DNA from: Gigaspora margarita
Taxonomy: Eukaryota > Glomeromycota > Glomeromycetes > Diversisporales > Gigasporaceae
Length of the DNA stretch: 64,000 nucleotides
Assembly: GCA_009809945.1 (NCBI GenBank)
Contig: WTPW01000347.1
Coordinates: forward strand, 160,660 to 224,659
Direction of reading: 5' to 3'
Part shown: piece by piece, positions 21,992-33,560 of the stretch
Numbering within the stretch: position 1 is the stretch's first letter
How the letters are laid out: each line of letters begins with the position of its first letter
Made by a program: the position numbers and the translations under genes
The notes under the pieces: model-generated
The model's input: only the letters and a program-made list of their open reading frames with translations
Told to the model about the DNA's origin: nothing
Databases searched by the model: none

Positions 21992-22521
21992 GGGGGCATC
22001 CATAAATAACGTTATGTACCCTACATAGTAGCTCTTGACCCCTCCCCTCTACTATATAAAAAAAATTTTAAAAATCCGTATGTTTATATATAAAATTTTA
22101 CAAAAACTTGAATATATAATGATCCAGTGATCCAATCTGGATAATTTTGGTACCATTCGATTCGTCTCTATGAGATGAATCCAATGGAACTAAATCATTT
22201 CATTTGGACTACTGGATCACATTTTATTAACGAAATACTATTGATTTTATAGTAATTTTATAAGAAAACATAATAACCAATAGTATTTCGCTAATAAAAC
22301 GTGATCTAGTAATCCAAATTAAATTATTTTGGTACCATTCGAATCCTCTCCTCGAGACGGTTCGAATGGTACCAAAATCATCCAATTTAGACCTCTGGAT
22401 CAAGTTTTAGACAAATTTTTATAAAAATATTGCATTATATTGGGGGACCCCCTATATATTGGAAAATCATTATATTTTGGGGACCACCCCCTCAAGCATA
22501 ACGTTATTTATGGATGCCCCC
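21992..22521. mobile_element. PIF/Harbinger-like MITE family M6, clean copy
   Basis: Perfect inverted termini of at least 25 bases begin GGGGGCATCCATAAATAACG, and the 3-bp target repeat TTA lies at 21989-21991 and 22522-22524. Two copies of hairpin module H (22109-22210 and 22300-22405) lie symmetrically around a third palindrome with GAAATACTATTGATTTTATA. The TTA duplication fits PIF/Harbinger, but superfamily assignment without a transposase is tentative. Confidence 0.8.
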
Positions 22522-22529
22522 TTACTGGT

Positions 22530-23560
22530 AGGAACTTTATATGAATAAAGACAATAAAAGCCTATTTATTTTTCTATTCAATTTGGTTTTAAAATAAAAG
22601 ACAAACTTAATAATCATTTTTTTTATCTTACAATTTAAAGAAGAATTAGTACTAATTTTTTTCTTCCTAAATATTATTGTGTATCAGAAAATTGCACTAT
22701 AACTTCTTCTAATCCAACTAATATAGTTTTTACTATATACAAACTTATATTTAGTAGCCAAACCCATTATTCTGGTTCAATAATTCTTGGGTGGAATCAA
22801 AAAAGTATCATACAACAATTAATAGATGATGTTTCATTATTTCTAGTTTTATATTTGGTAGGTAAATACAAGTTATTTGTATATAGCATTGGTAGTTCAT
22901 CATATAAAGACTAGTATAATGCTAGAGTTGGATATAAAGTTTTATTGATTCATATATATTTGAAAAAATAAGCAATATTTGTATTATATATGATAAACAA
23001 TACCTGTGTAATTGTAATATATCAAGAATTATAATATTAAAAAAAGTTTGTAGGAGCTTCACCAAATAATGTATGAGAACAATTAGAATTTATTAAAGAA
23101 TTCAATGGTATTAGTTTTTTTGGTTTGCATAATAAAGCTATTCAAAAATTTATTTTAACTAATTATATTCCAACTTGTAATCCTAATGATTGGCAAGAAT
23201 ATGCAATTATGAAACCAATATACAATTATCATTTAAGATGCATAATAATGCTTTGGTTAAATGGTACAATTTTTTTCTAAATTGGTTTGTGAACAAAAAT
23301 GAAATAATCGAACTCTATCAAGAATTAGGTGCAATTTATTTACTTAATTATCATTTTAATAAACAAGAATTAAGAGCATAGAAGGCTATATTACATGTAT
23401 TAGGTTGCACAAATATTACACCTTGGCCACATAACATATCAAAGATAATATTAATTCATATTCAAATATAAAATTTCACTAAGTTAGTTTGGTAATATTA
23501 ACAGATATCAATAATATGTATAAATAAAACTAAATTGGACTAATAAAATAATTTATATAC
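22530..23560 (+). pseudogene. Eroded coding relic, family not recognised
   Basis: Plus-strand stretches around 23070-23460 read as protein when stops and slips are tolerated, for example EFNGISFFGLHNKAIQKFIL and CNPNDWQEYAIMKPIYNYHL. An open frame of 63 codons at 23190-23381 continues in a neighbouring frame with VNKNEIIELYQELGAIYLLN. Codons are strongly A/T-ended. It could be the 5' part of the relic that follows or a separate gene of an expanded family. I cannot name a function. Confidence 0.4.
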
Positions 23561-23770
23561 TAGAATTATGGACAAAATCTTATTCACCCACAATTGATTA
23601 GAATCAATAGTGAATCTTTATAAAATAGAATTACTTACTCCAATACCTATTCATACACCAAATATTATTCAAATATTTTGGTCATGTTTTGACAATGCAT
23701 TAGCTGCAAATAAAAAAACAAAAGATAGAAAATAGTATATTCTTTCAATAATTGCTTCAGATTTTACTTA

Positions 23771-23886
23771 CTGTATTTTTGCGTAATAACACTTATGAGT
23801 GTTATTTCGAATCTTGGCCCAAATTAAGTATAATTCAGGCCAAAAATTGTAATTACACCCCTGCGTATTATTACGCAACAATACGG
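23771..23886. mobile_element. Small TA-flanked MITE M8
   Basis: Left CTGTATTTTTGCGTAATAAC pairs with right GTATTATTACGCAACAATAC, with TA at 23769-23770 and 23887-23888, as in the mariner superfamily. It cuts the relic around it and carries short inner palindromes (CACTTATGAGTG). Confidence 0.8.
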
Positions 23887-24584
23887 TATTCAGAATAGAG
23901 AACCAGCTAAAAATAAGAAATTATTATATATCAGGGTAAGACCTACACTGAATTCAAGTAAAATCTGCTTTGATTATAGAGTTTTGGTAAAATCTGCATT
24001 AATGCAGATTTCACCCTAATGTGATCTGCATAGCAGATTTAACCAAAATTTAGCACAGATTTCACTTTGTCATATTATTATTTTCTCATAATAAATCTAT
24101 AATATATAATATTTCAATAAATTAAAGTTAGTACATACATGATAAAAGAAGCCTGACAACATGCATGTATCAATGGTTATAGTACTTCTCCATTAAAAAA
24201 GCTAATTATTAAATATTTGAAATTCAAACCAGAACAAATAAATCAATTTGAGAATTTTTTTCTAACAATCAATCATTAATATGAGCTTATGAACAGTATT
24301 CTAATGGTATGGCTCGAACAGCTTTCATGCCTCACTTGCAAAGTAGTTGATTTATTTATTAGACAATTTAGATGGACTATACTCAACATGTAATGAATGT
24401 GAATTTGAGGTTTTTAATGATATAGAACTTTAATTAAAACTCATATTGAGGATATTAATTTATAGGTATAGTAAAGTAAAAATTAATATTATATACAGTA
24501 TATGTAAATTTTAGTATAAACTAGGAAAACAGGAGCTGTTGTAAGTCCAAAGCAAATTAAAAAAAAGTTAAAATATTGTTGTAA

Positions 24585-24810
24585 TTGGTCATGTGTGTAG
24601 ACAGACAAACAAAGTTTGATAAGACCTCTAGTATGTGCAGATTATTCATTGATCATGTGGGTGAATAGATAGACAAAATCTGCTAAAGCCTTTAGTATAT
24701 GTAGATCATTAATCATATGGGTAAACAGACAGACAAATCTGCTAAGACCCTAGTGTGTGTATATCATTGATCACATGGGTAGACAAACAGATAAAAATTG
24801 CTAATGACCT
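24585..24810. repeat. Tandem repeat, about 68-bp unit, four units
   Basis: Units read TGATCATGTGGGTAGACAGACAGACAAA.. followed by CTGCTAAGACC and TAGTATGTGTAGATCATT, diverged by up to a fifth. The array lies within the DDE-like relic and is absent from its expected protein, so it arose after inactivation. Confidence 0.8.
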
Positions 24811-25864
24811 GTAAATATGAGTTCTCTGCTTTGCTTCAGACAATAATTTCATACTAATAGAAAGAATTGCATACTAAACTGCAAGAATTGAGATGTTATA
24901 TTCACTGTGAATTTTCTAGACAACTTCAAATATCTAATACAGAAGTTGCAATACATGATCCATGTGTTGCACACTGTCTTTGTTATGCACTTGGCGATTG
25001 TGATCAACAATATCCAATAATTTGTTCAAATTGTGAAAGTTTTTTCAAAATACTTGATTAATTAAAAAATACATTGTGATTAGATTTATATAATTCTATT
25101 AAAGAATATCAAAATAAATTGATAAATTGGATAGCTTATTTTAGTACATAAAACTTACCTAAATATATATATTCAAGTAAACCTTAATAAATTAGATAAG
25201 CATAGTGCAGTAATAATTGTTGATTTTAAAATGAAAATCCTACTACAACATTCATATAAGACAAAAAAGATTTTTACAAAAAACATGAATAGAGTTTATT
25301 TTGTATTGGTATATATGAAAGATATTATGAAGAATCAGTTAAATTTAAAAGTATATGATCATTGGTCAGATGATAGCAAACAAGACACATGGTTTACTAC
25401 ATTTTATTTATATACTATATTTGAAACAATGGAGAATAAACCTGAATGAGTAACTATTATCAGTTCCTATTATCATTGTTCAGAGTTAATGCTAATATTA
25501 GGATACTAAAAAGAATAGTATAATATTGTTTCACAAAAATAGATATTTTAGAGTCTAGTGAAGCCAAAACCTTTATTGATTCACATTATGCACAGATAAT
25601 ATTCAGACCTATATTTAAAAATAAAAAAACCTTAGCCTAGATCTGGATTTTATATAATTAATATAACCTTATAGAGGTTTATATTAAAATTTTTTTTATT
25701 ATAGACCTCAATGAGGTTTATATTAAATATAGAAAAACCTTAATCTAAACCCAAATTTATATATGCACAGATTGGCCAATCAGATAAGTTTTTATTATTT
25801 TTTTTAAATTTTTATTTTATTTTTTTTTATTTATTAACGTTTAGTTTTTTTTGGTTATTTTATT

Positions 25865-26030
25865 AGAATGTTGCTAAAGCCATCATTAGAGCTATCACTA
25901 GAGATATCATTGGAACCATCTTAGGAGCCATTAGAGGCATCTTTAAAAGCCTAAAGCTATCATAGAAGCTGTCATTAGTGCCATAATAAAGTTAGTCATT
26001 AGAGCTCATAGCTTTGTAAGGTTTGTGCAA
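25865..26030. repeat. Minisatellite of GCCATCATTAGA-like units
   Basis: About ten units of 12-18 bases such as GCCATCATTAGAGC, CTATCACTAGAGA and CCATCTTAGGAGC. It is low in complexity and not coding. Confidence 0.6.
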
Positions 26031-26049
26031 GTTTATGTCTTTTCTAGTA

Positions 26050-26300
26050 TGTTTTTTTTGGTGAACTTCTGTGTTAAACTTCGTTCTTTTTATGCTATGC
26101 ACTTTATTAGTAATAAGTGTTTTGTGTATTCCCGGTGTTGTGGATTTCTTTTCAGTATTGCACACCTTGTCTGTGTGTTTTGTGTGGTCCTAGTATTGTA
26201 GATTTCTTTTTGGCTTGTTAGTGTGTTTTGTGTAGCCCCAGTATTGTGATTTTTTAGTACTATGCACCTTGTTTGTATTTCATATGTTTCCAAATTTTGC
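26050..26300. repeat. Tandem repeat, about 60-65-bp unit, three to four units
   Basis: Units carry GTGTTTTGTGTAG(T/C)CCCAG, TATTGT.GATTTCTTTT and GCACCTTGT(C/T)TG. The 67-codon minus-strand frame across it (THNTGATQNT-like) merely reflects the array. Confidence 0.75.
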
Positions 26301-26384
26301 CTATATATATATATATTTTTCTTTTTTTTTTTTGTTTTTTTTTAATATAAATGCAATAATAATTTTTAGGTCAATAACATCTAA

Positions 26385-26940
26385 AATTTCTTCAAGCATT
26401 TATATTCAAGCTAGTTTTAGTGAAGTCTTGAAGTCTTTTGTTCAGGATTTGGTAAGTTTTTTTTTTTAAAAAAAAAATTCTTAACCAGTTTAATAACTTT
26501 CATTTTTGCTTTTTTTTTCTTTTAAATTTGTTCAAACAGGTAGCAAGTGAGTAAGCATGTAGGATTTTTTTTTAAGAATGTTCATATTCAAACTAGTAGT
26601 AGTGGAATCTTTTATTCAAGATTCAGTATATCTTTTTTTTTAATTTCTTAGCCTGGTTTACTAACTTTATCTTTGCCTTTTTTTCTTGTAAATTTATTCA
26701 AATTGGCAGCATATAGGTAAGTGGGTGGGATTTTCTTTAGGATATTGTTCAAGCTATTAGTATTAGAATATTTTGTAAAAATTTTGCAAGTCTTTTTTTT
26801 TATATTTGTCTTTTGTTCTTGCAAATTTGATCAAACTGGTAGCAAGTAGGTAAGTAGATGGGAGCTTTTAAATCAGTACATTCAAGATTTAGTAGGAGGT
26901 TTTTTTTCTTGTAATTTTTTGATTTCTAACTTTTTTTTTT
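26385..26940. repeat. Tandem repeat, about 130-190-bp unit, four units
   Basis: Each unit has TTCAAGCTAGTA.TAGTG.A, TTGTTCAGGATTTGGTA, a T run, and AAATTTGTTCAAACTGGTAG followed by CAAGTAGGTAAGT. Units shorten towards the right. Confidence 0.7.
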
Positions 26941-26944
26941 TCTA

Positions 26945-27995
26945 AAGATTGAGTTAATTAAAAAAACAATTACTAGCAAGGAAAGATAGAGAACTTTGAA
27001 AAGAGAATTAAATAATACGCAAGAGAAGAATAACTGAAGCTGTTATATATGAATTAAGGGTAGGATGAACATAGATCATTTCTTATATAAGTAGATCAAC
27101 CAAAAAAATATTATACAAAAATCGAACACATGTTACATATAAAAGTTTTTAAAAATATAATCAATTTTCATAAAAGTTTTGGGATAGATATATTAGACCC
27201 TCTAATTCTAATTATAATAATTTGAACCCTGTATTATTTAAAAAAAATATACTTGCATATATCATTAATTCTTTCTAGGTTGATCAAAATTTGCCTAGGT
27301 TATACAACATAAATATCATATAATCATCACCTGATTTCAATTGAATGTTATTGTAAAAAAATTAGTAATGTAATCACTAGTAAAAATGATCGATGTTCAC
27401 TCTACTCTTAATGAAATTATTATAGCATAACAGTCTTGTAAATAGTGATGGAAAGATTCATTATGCATTTATTACACATTTGTTATGCATTTATTATATA
27501 TTTATTATGTGTTTATTACACAATTGTTTTTTTTAATAAATAAAATATATTATAAATAAATTTTTTTAATTTTTTTTTGTTTTTTTGGAGTTATAAAAGT
27601 ATGAATGCACATGACTGATTTTAATTGGTCGATCGCAGGATTGCCATGGCTATCAGTAATGCTCTTTGTTTGGTACCAAGACAACAACTTTATTTTTTTT
27701 GATGATGAACTATTGGTCACATGACCAAATTTGATTGGCTGATCATAGGGTCAGTATAGTGAGAGGTTACTGCCCAATTTATATTTGTCATATGATTAAA
27801 TTTGATTGGTTAGATATAGGGTCTAGGATTAAATTAATTGTCTTAATATAGACCTCTTTGGGGTTTAGATTATTAGTGTAAACCCTGGGTTTAGAATAAG
27901 ACTACCTTTAAAAATAAATATAATTGTTTATAATAGTTTGATTATATATTTAGATATTACAGGCAATCAAATAATATGTTAATTAGGGTTTAGTT
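26945..27995. other. AT-rich spacer with short direct repeats
   Basis: Near 27440-27530, ATTTATTATGCATTT words repeat. At 27610-27830 a motif like CACATGACCAAATTTGATTGG followed by ATCATAGGGTC appears three times. The remainder is unassigned; no coding region is convincing. Confidence 0.5.
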
Positions 27996-27999
27996 TTAA

Positions 28000-29070
28000 T
28001 TCAGGTAATGAAATTGAAGACGCAATAAAGGATATCACAAATACCCGTGTATCTAATATTATATCTGACTGCCTAGATAGTAAGTATAATCTTAGTATAA
28101 TCTTATTATCTTAATAAATTTGAATAATTATCTAATTTATTGAGAAAAGAAATAAAAATAGAAACTATTGCTGGAATTTCAAATTTACAAGAATGGACAT
28201 GGTCTACAAATAGTAAAAAAATTGATTTATTGCTACAAAAGCTTTGCCAAAAATAGAATATTGGAAAGAATAGTTTTCTGTAAATTTAAATAATATTACA
28301 AAATTACAAAAAATAGAAAAACCTAATTCTAGCTCGACAAATCATACTCAATCTCATAAATCTTGAACCATGCCAATTATTCAAGACCAAAGTATAATCA
28401 TACTATTATATCCAAGTGTTTATAAAAAAATCTTTATTTTTATAACTTGAAAATTTTTACTATTAAATTTTTATATAATTTATTAAAAAGGATTGATTCT
28501 TGTAATTTGCAACAAATAGAAGTTTCGGAAGCTTTATATAACAAAAATGATATATATAAAACCTAAACATTACATTATAAATATACTATATCAATAACAA
28601 TTTTTTTAGAACTTTGAAACTATAGATTTGACAATTCTGATAAGGACTAATAAAGCTTGCAAAATTAGAAGGTATTATAATTTTAAGCTTATCTAATTAC
28701 TGATCAAATTCATGTTTGATTTCTAAATATTTGAATTATAAATTCTTTTTTAGTAATGCTTTTACTAGTAGTTTGGCTTCGAAAAAAAATGAAGAAAAGT
28801 CAAGCGCCAACCTGTTACAAGAATAACTACTTATATTAAAAAATTATTAGAGATTATGTTTTAAATGGGTATAACTAATCCATCACAAAAATTAATAGTA
28901 CAACTAATATGAATAGAGCTAATACTTCATACACATGCAAGTGAAATTAAAAATGATAAAATTCCAAAAGAAGCCACAATTCAAAATTGGATCAGTGGAG
29001 TTTCACGTCATTAGAAGAAGGCTATAGCCTTGTGAGCTTTAGATAAAACAGAAAGTTCTAAACCTTTGTA
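28000..29070 (+). pseudogene. Eroded coding relic, unknown family
   Basis: Plus-strand translation across stops gives protein-like blocks. Examples are GNEIEDAIKDITNTRVSNII (28005-28065), IETIAGISNLQEWTWSTNSK (28157-28220) and, at the end, TIQNWISGVSR followed by ALDKTESSKPL (28980-29066). TGG to TGA occurs just before ALDKTESS. The style and stop pattern match the other relics. I do not recognise the protein; a member of a fungal expanded family is likely. Confidence 0.42.
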
Positions 29071-29778
29071 ATTTTATTACAAAAAAAGTTTTTTTTTAAA
29101 TCTCAGAATTGATAATTTATAAATCATTTATTTGTGAAATGGGAAATCTGTTACTGTCTCAAAAGTAAAGTCAAAAATATACAAGTTAATAGTGCATTTT
29201 TATTGCTTATATAAAACAATAATGCTTTTTGCACTATACCATATACATATTATATAGATTTTAAATAACTTTAAAGTACTTGCCTTTTTATATTTGCCAG
29301 GAATTTGGTTTAAAATATAATTGGTCTACTGTAATTTATCTGAATTTATAATTAAAATACTATTGATCATATGCAAATTATTATTTAAAAAGAATAATCA
29401 TGCAACTAATATATCAATATAATAATTTTTGCAAGATCAACAATATTTCTTTTTTAAAAAAAAAAACATATCTTTTTTTAATAAAAAAGACTTTAGATCA
29501 CAAACATGTATCACAAATATGTATTTGCTAATTAAATAAAACAAAAAAAATAAACTACTATATGTGGTACATGTTAGCAAGGGTGTTACTTATTACTCTT
29601 TTTATTACTGTCTGGTTTCTATTTTGTTGTTTTTTTTGGTACAGTATTAAGAATAAAGAAGTGCATTTATAGAAAAAAAATAATATAACTATCTATATAT
29701 CAATTACTAGTAAGTTATATTATTGTATATACTATATTTTGATTGGTTATCCTTATAAAAAAAGTGGTCTAGAGTGTG
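29070..29778. other. AT-rich spacer, nothing recognised
   Basis: A/T runs, including a short inverted pair of A and T tracts around 29450-29490. No frame or element end stands out. Confidence 0.5.
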
Positions 29779-29786
29779 GTACAAGT

Positions 29787-30086
29787 CAGGGTTGGCAAAT
29801 GACTTTTAAATGACATAAATGATATTGTAACATTATCATTTGTCACTTTGTCATTTAAAGGTAAATGACAAATAACAAAAATAGATTATATTTAAAAATG
29901 CAAAGATCTTGTAATCATTAAGGTTTTGTGTTACTTTAGGCAGTTTAGAATTGGTTAAATCCTAAAACATCTGAAATTTTAATATGTTATCTTAAATGAC
30001 AAAAATAACAAATAACCTATGTCATTTGTTACTAATTTGTCATTTGTTATGAAAATTTTAAATGACATTGTCATTTGCTATTCCTG
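29787..30086. mobile_element. hAT-type MITE family M2, short copy with perfect TSD
   Basis: The termini CAGGGTTGGCAAATGAC and GTCATTTGCTATTCCTG are inverted repeats. Perfect 8-bp duplication GTACAAGT lies at 29779-29786 and 30087-30094. AAATGACA words fill the sub-terminal regions as in 12503-13613. Confidence 0.9.
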
Positions 30087-30289
30087 GTACAAGTTGGTGT
30101 CTAGATAGAGATTAGAATTAGTCAAATATCTAGTAATTGATTATTGATTGATCATATACAAAGAAGTTCAATTTATGATTGATAATAGTATTTTGATCAG
30201 TCATTACATATAATCAGTTATGATTATATGATCGATCAAATTTATGACCAATAAGTAATTATATATCAATTACTTGTCTACATAAATAA

Positions 30290-31430
30290 TGTTATTAAAA
30301 ATTACTATTTTTACTCAAATCTTGATGATGGATATCTTGATAACTAGTAATCCAAGTCAGCTCAAATTTTTATCATAGATAGAATCGATATTTATCTATA
30401 ATATATATAAATTTCAACCAATTTAGTCTGGTAATTCTCGATTAAACATTTGTTTGTGATAGTTAATTTTTTAAAAAAATTGACTATCATATACAAGCTA
30501 TTATATAAGAATTACCAGACCAAATCGTCTAAAATTTTTAAATATTATAGCAGAATATTGATAATATCTATGATGTAAGGTAGACTGCCCTATTTCCACA
30601 AACTTTTTTTTGCTACATACAAAATTTTTTAAAAAATAAATATCTTTTTATAAAATTATGTATATATAATCTATAACTAATTTATTATTTAAATATATAA
30701 AAATTAAAGCAACTATATATGTATAATTTTTTTTAGTTAATAAAAAAAATATCCTATAAATTTTATAAAAATTTAAAGGTGCGACCTATTTCCACAAATA
30801 GTAAAACAGATTTTGATCCATTGACCCATTTTGAATGATTTAACTACCAAAATATTCATCTCAATAAGACGATTCCAATGAGCCTAAAATCATCAAAATC
30901 CAATCACAGGATCCCAAGATCGTTCAACTTTTTTATAATAATATTTTTATTATTTTAAAGCTATAAAACACTATTAAAATCACTATTAAAATCACACAAA
31001 AATTGAACGATCTCAGGATCCTGTGATTGGATTTTAATGATTTTGAGCTTGTCAGAATCGTCTCATTGAGACAAACATTTTGGTAGTTAAATCACTCAAA
31101 ACGGATAAGTAGATCAAAAGTTATTAGCAATTCTATAAATTAGTTTTATGTACTAAAATAACTAAATTGGAAACAAACCTTTAGATAATCTTAAAATTCT
31201 GTAATCAAATTTTAGCAGTTATGGGCTTGTTTAAAATATTTAACTAAGGTAATTATTTTAATAGTAAAATTACCCCAAATAAAGCTAGTGAATTAAAAGA
31301 TATTTACTGTTCTTTACTGTTTGTGGAAATAGGGCAGACTATCTTAAAAATTTGGCAGAATTGGATTACTAGTTATTAAGATATCAATCATCTATGTTTG
31401 AATAAAAATAATAAATTTTTAAAAATTGAC
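30290..31430. mobile_element. Foldback element FB2, copy 1, interrupted by M9
   Basis: The arms contain CTCAAATTTTTATCATAGAT and GGTCTGGTAATTCTCGA with their complements, around a centre with TTTTTTAAAAAAATTGACTA near 30470. The element resumes after M9 at 31347 with TTTGGCAGAATTGGATTACT. A second copy in tandem lies at 31430-31800. Confidence 0.72.
30578..31344. mobile_element. Nested TA-flanked foldback element M9
   Basis: The termini AGGTAGACTGCCCTATTTCC and, reversed, AGATAGTCTGCCCTATTTCC form a strong inverted repeat, with TA at 30576-30577 and 31345-31346. Long inner arms carry AAAATCCAATCACAGGATCC and GATTC.A.TGAGCC, also present in FB1. It splits FB2, and alignment to the unsplit tandem copy at 31710-31735 supports a TA target. 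No coding region is seen. Confidence 0.82.
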
Positions 31431-31800
31431 TATTATAAAATTTTTACTATTTTGACTTAAATTTGATGATAGATATCTCAAAAACTAGTAATTCAAATTG
31501 GCTCAAATTTTTATTATTGATAGTATCAATATTCAACTATGATATATAAAAACTTTAAATGATTTGGTCTGGTAATTCTTGAGTAATTACTTGTATACGA
31601 TAGACATTTTTTTTTTAAAAATTAACTATTGTATACAGGTGATTACTCGAGAATTACCAGACCAATTGTCTAAAATTTTTATATATCATAGTTGAATATC
31701 AATACTATCTATTATAAAAATTAGAACTGATTGGATTACTAGATATCCATCATCAAAGTTTGAGTAAAAATAGCAAATTTTGTTATTAATTGTATATATA
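31430..31800. mobile_element. Foldback element FB2, copy 2 (uninterrupted)
   Basis: Contains GATGATAGATATCTCAAAAA and ACTAGTAATTCAAATTGGCT on the left, mirrored by CTGATTGGATTACTAGATAT and CCATCATCAAAGTTTGAGTA on the right. The centre is near 31615 (ATTTTTTTTTTAAAAATTAA). It lies head-to-tail with copy 1. Confidence 0.75.
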
Positions 31801-32855
31801 ATCAATTATACATATAATCAATTATAATTGATTAGTTAGTCTTTGACAGGGCTGACAAAGTTCTCTAATTTTCTGTTGAAAATTAGTGCGACAGGTCGCA
31901 TCTGGGCATGATTTCTGCAGCTGGATGATATTGGATTTGCAATTGGAGGGTTTTTAAATACGTAAAATTTTATATATATAAACTTATTAATGTAGTACCA
32001 GTAAGACTGTCAAAGCAATAAAAAAAAATTATAATTGATTAAAAGGCTAGGATTAATCAAGCTTTATAATCAATCAAACTATATAATTGATCCTGATTGA
32101 TCAAAATTTATTATCGATCAAACTATATGATTGATCATGATTGATTATATTAGGTTTGATTTTTATCTCTATATTTAGAATTCACAGAATAGTCTAGTCA
32201 AATTGGTATATGTAAAGGTGTTAATAGAAAATCACAGTTAAAGATAGTATAGGGGAGGTGGTACATTATATCATGTTATATGTAATGGCACCTTCATTTT
32301 ACAGAATGAACTGTGTTTAAGGTAGTACATGTTGGCTTATTTTATAAAGAGTAAAAGATAATATATGATTTTTTTAAAAAAATTGTAATATCTTATAATT
32401 TTACTAATAATACTTCTCGGGTATCTTAACAAAAAAGATTTCTTACAAAATTTTGGTACATGTGCAGTTAGTTTGTTCATATTGTATTGATTGTTGATAT
32501 AAATTTATGTAATCTACTTGTATGTATTTTTTTTTATTACATGTTAATTCATATTAATTACTCATGCCAAAACCCATGTCATTTGGACTAGTAAAGTGTT
32601 GCAAAACCCAAGCCATTAACAGTCCAATTTGTACAGGCATATAGTCTACTACAGGCCAAATATCCATGCCAATTCAAGCCTTCTATATATCAAATACAGG
32701 TTTAATCTGTGCCATCAAAACCTGTACCTTTATACTATTAACTCATACCTATACAGTACATTTTTCTTATAGGTATTAAATAAAAATTCTAAAGTTTAAA
32801 TTAGCAAACATTGACCCAACCAGGATATAAAAACCAGAAAATTTACTTTGCATCA
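31800..32855. other. Spacer with (TGATTGATCA)-type simple repeats and unassigned sequence
   Basis: GATTGATTATA/TGATCAATC words fill 31795-31840 and 32020-32150. Between them, a GC-richer patch around 31890-31930 contains the small palindrome GCGACAGGTCGC. 32200-32850 is unassigned; CCATGCCAA words repeat loosely at 32565-32680. Confidence 0.45.
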
Positions 32856-32859
32856 CCTT

Positions 32860-33240
32860 AATTTCAAAATTTGCTTTGCATAGGCTATTTTGGTTAAATT
32901 ATAATATTTTATAAACTATCAATCAAAAATTATATGATTTTAATACTATCTGATTTGTCTCATCATAATGAATCAAATGGTATCAAAATCGTGTAATTTG
33001 GATCAATAGTTCACAAGATATCATTAGAAATCTTTAGTGTGCCAAATAGAACTTTATTTTTGAATAAACTTCAAAAAGTGATATCTCATGATTGAATGAT
33101 CAGAATTAGGTAATTTTGGTACTATTTGATTTGTTTCAATGAGACAAATCAAATAGTACTAAAATAATATAATTCTGATTAATATATCATGTGATATTTA
33201 TCATAGAACTTAGCTGTGCTAAATTAGGCATATTTAATAT
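32860..33240. mobile_element. FB1-like arm with two hairpin modules H
   Basis: AAATTTGCTTTGCATAGGCT and ATTTTGGTTAAATTATAATA match the FB1 arm at 10863-10910. Hairpin modules follow at 32925-33005 and 33095-33180, and CTTAGCTGTGCTAAATTAGG ends the unit. C-to-T changes make it an older relative. Confidence 0.65.
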
Positions 33241-33341
33241 TCATTACTAGTAATATAAAAATCTTTATAAAGTTATTATATCTAATTTATATTTTTATTA
33301 GGTTAAATCTCTTTTATATTTTACTATCATACAGTCAGACC

Positions 33342-33560
33342 TCCCTAAATGCACATTGTCAGGACCAGCTCTAGCACATGCACTTAGGAAGGATTGCAAT
33401 TAGAAAACACTAATAAAATCATAATATTATTATTATCATATTATAAATATGGCTTTAGTAGCCTAGAAATAATAAATTTGATTGGCCAATAATCACGTGG
33501 TTGCATTTATAGGTGTAGTTATAAGTGGGCCAGACAATAAGTGTGCAATTGCAGAATACA
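33342..33560. mobile_element. pogo-like MITE family P2, copy 1 (partial)
   Basis: Starts CAGTCAGACCTCCCTAAATG after TA (33340-33341), then GTCAGGACCAGCTCTAGCAC and CACTTAGGAAGGATTGCAAT. The left half is shared with 58664-58810. The right end is unclear (possibly TGCATTTATAGGTGTAGTTA). Confidence 0.5.

Larger units (their letters stand above)
23560..25625 (+). pseudogene. Probable DDE-type transposase-like relic
   Basis: The order of motifs suggests one long protein read through many stops. It begins with NKKTKDRK.YILSIIASDFTY (23715-23770), then a block with WQHACINGYSTSPLKK and NQFENFF (24150-24270), then TCNECEFEVFNDIE (24390-24430). A Cys/His segment, HDPCVAHCLCYALGDCDQQY with CSNC (24867-25061), follows. 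Next comes IIVDFKMKILL (near 25220), then KVYDHWSDDSKQDTWFT (25350-25400), and finally LESSEAKTFIDSHYAQI (25552-25603). Conserved acidic residues around VDFKM and near the ..SSYYHCSEL block fit an RNase H-like fold; this is inference. TGG to TGA after ENKPE and other G-to-A stops disable it. MITE M8 and a tandem array interrupt it. Confidence 0.5.

Noticed and set aside
24585..24810. CRISPR-like array
   Set aside because: Units are contiguous 68-bp tandem repeats without unique spacers, and the host is eukaryotic.
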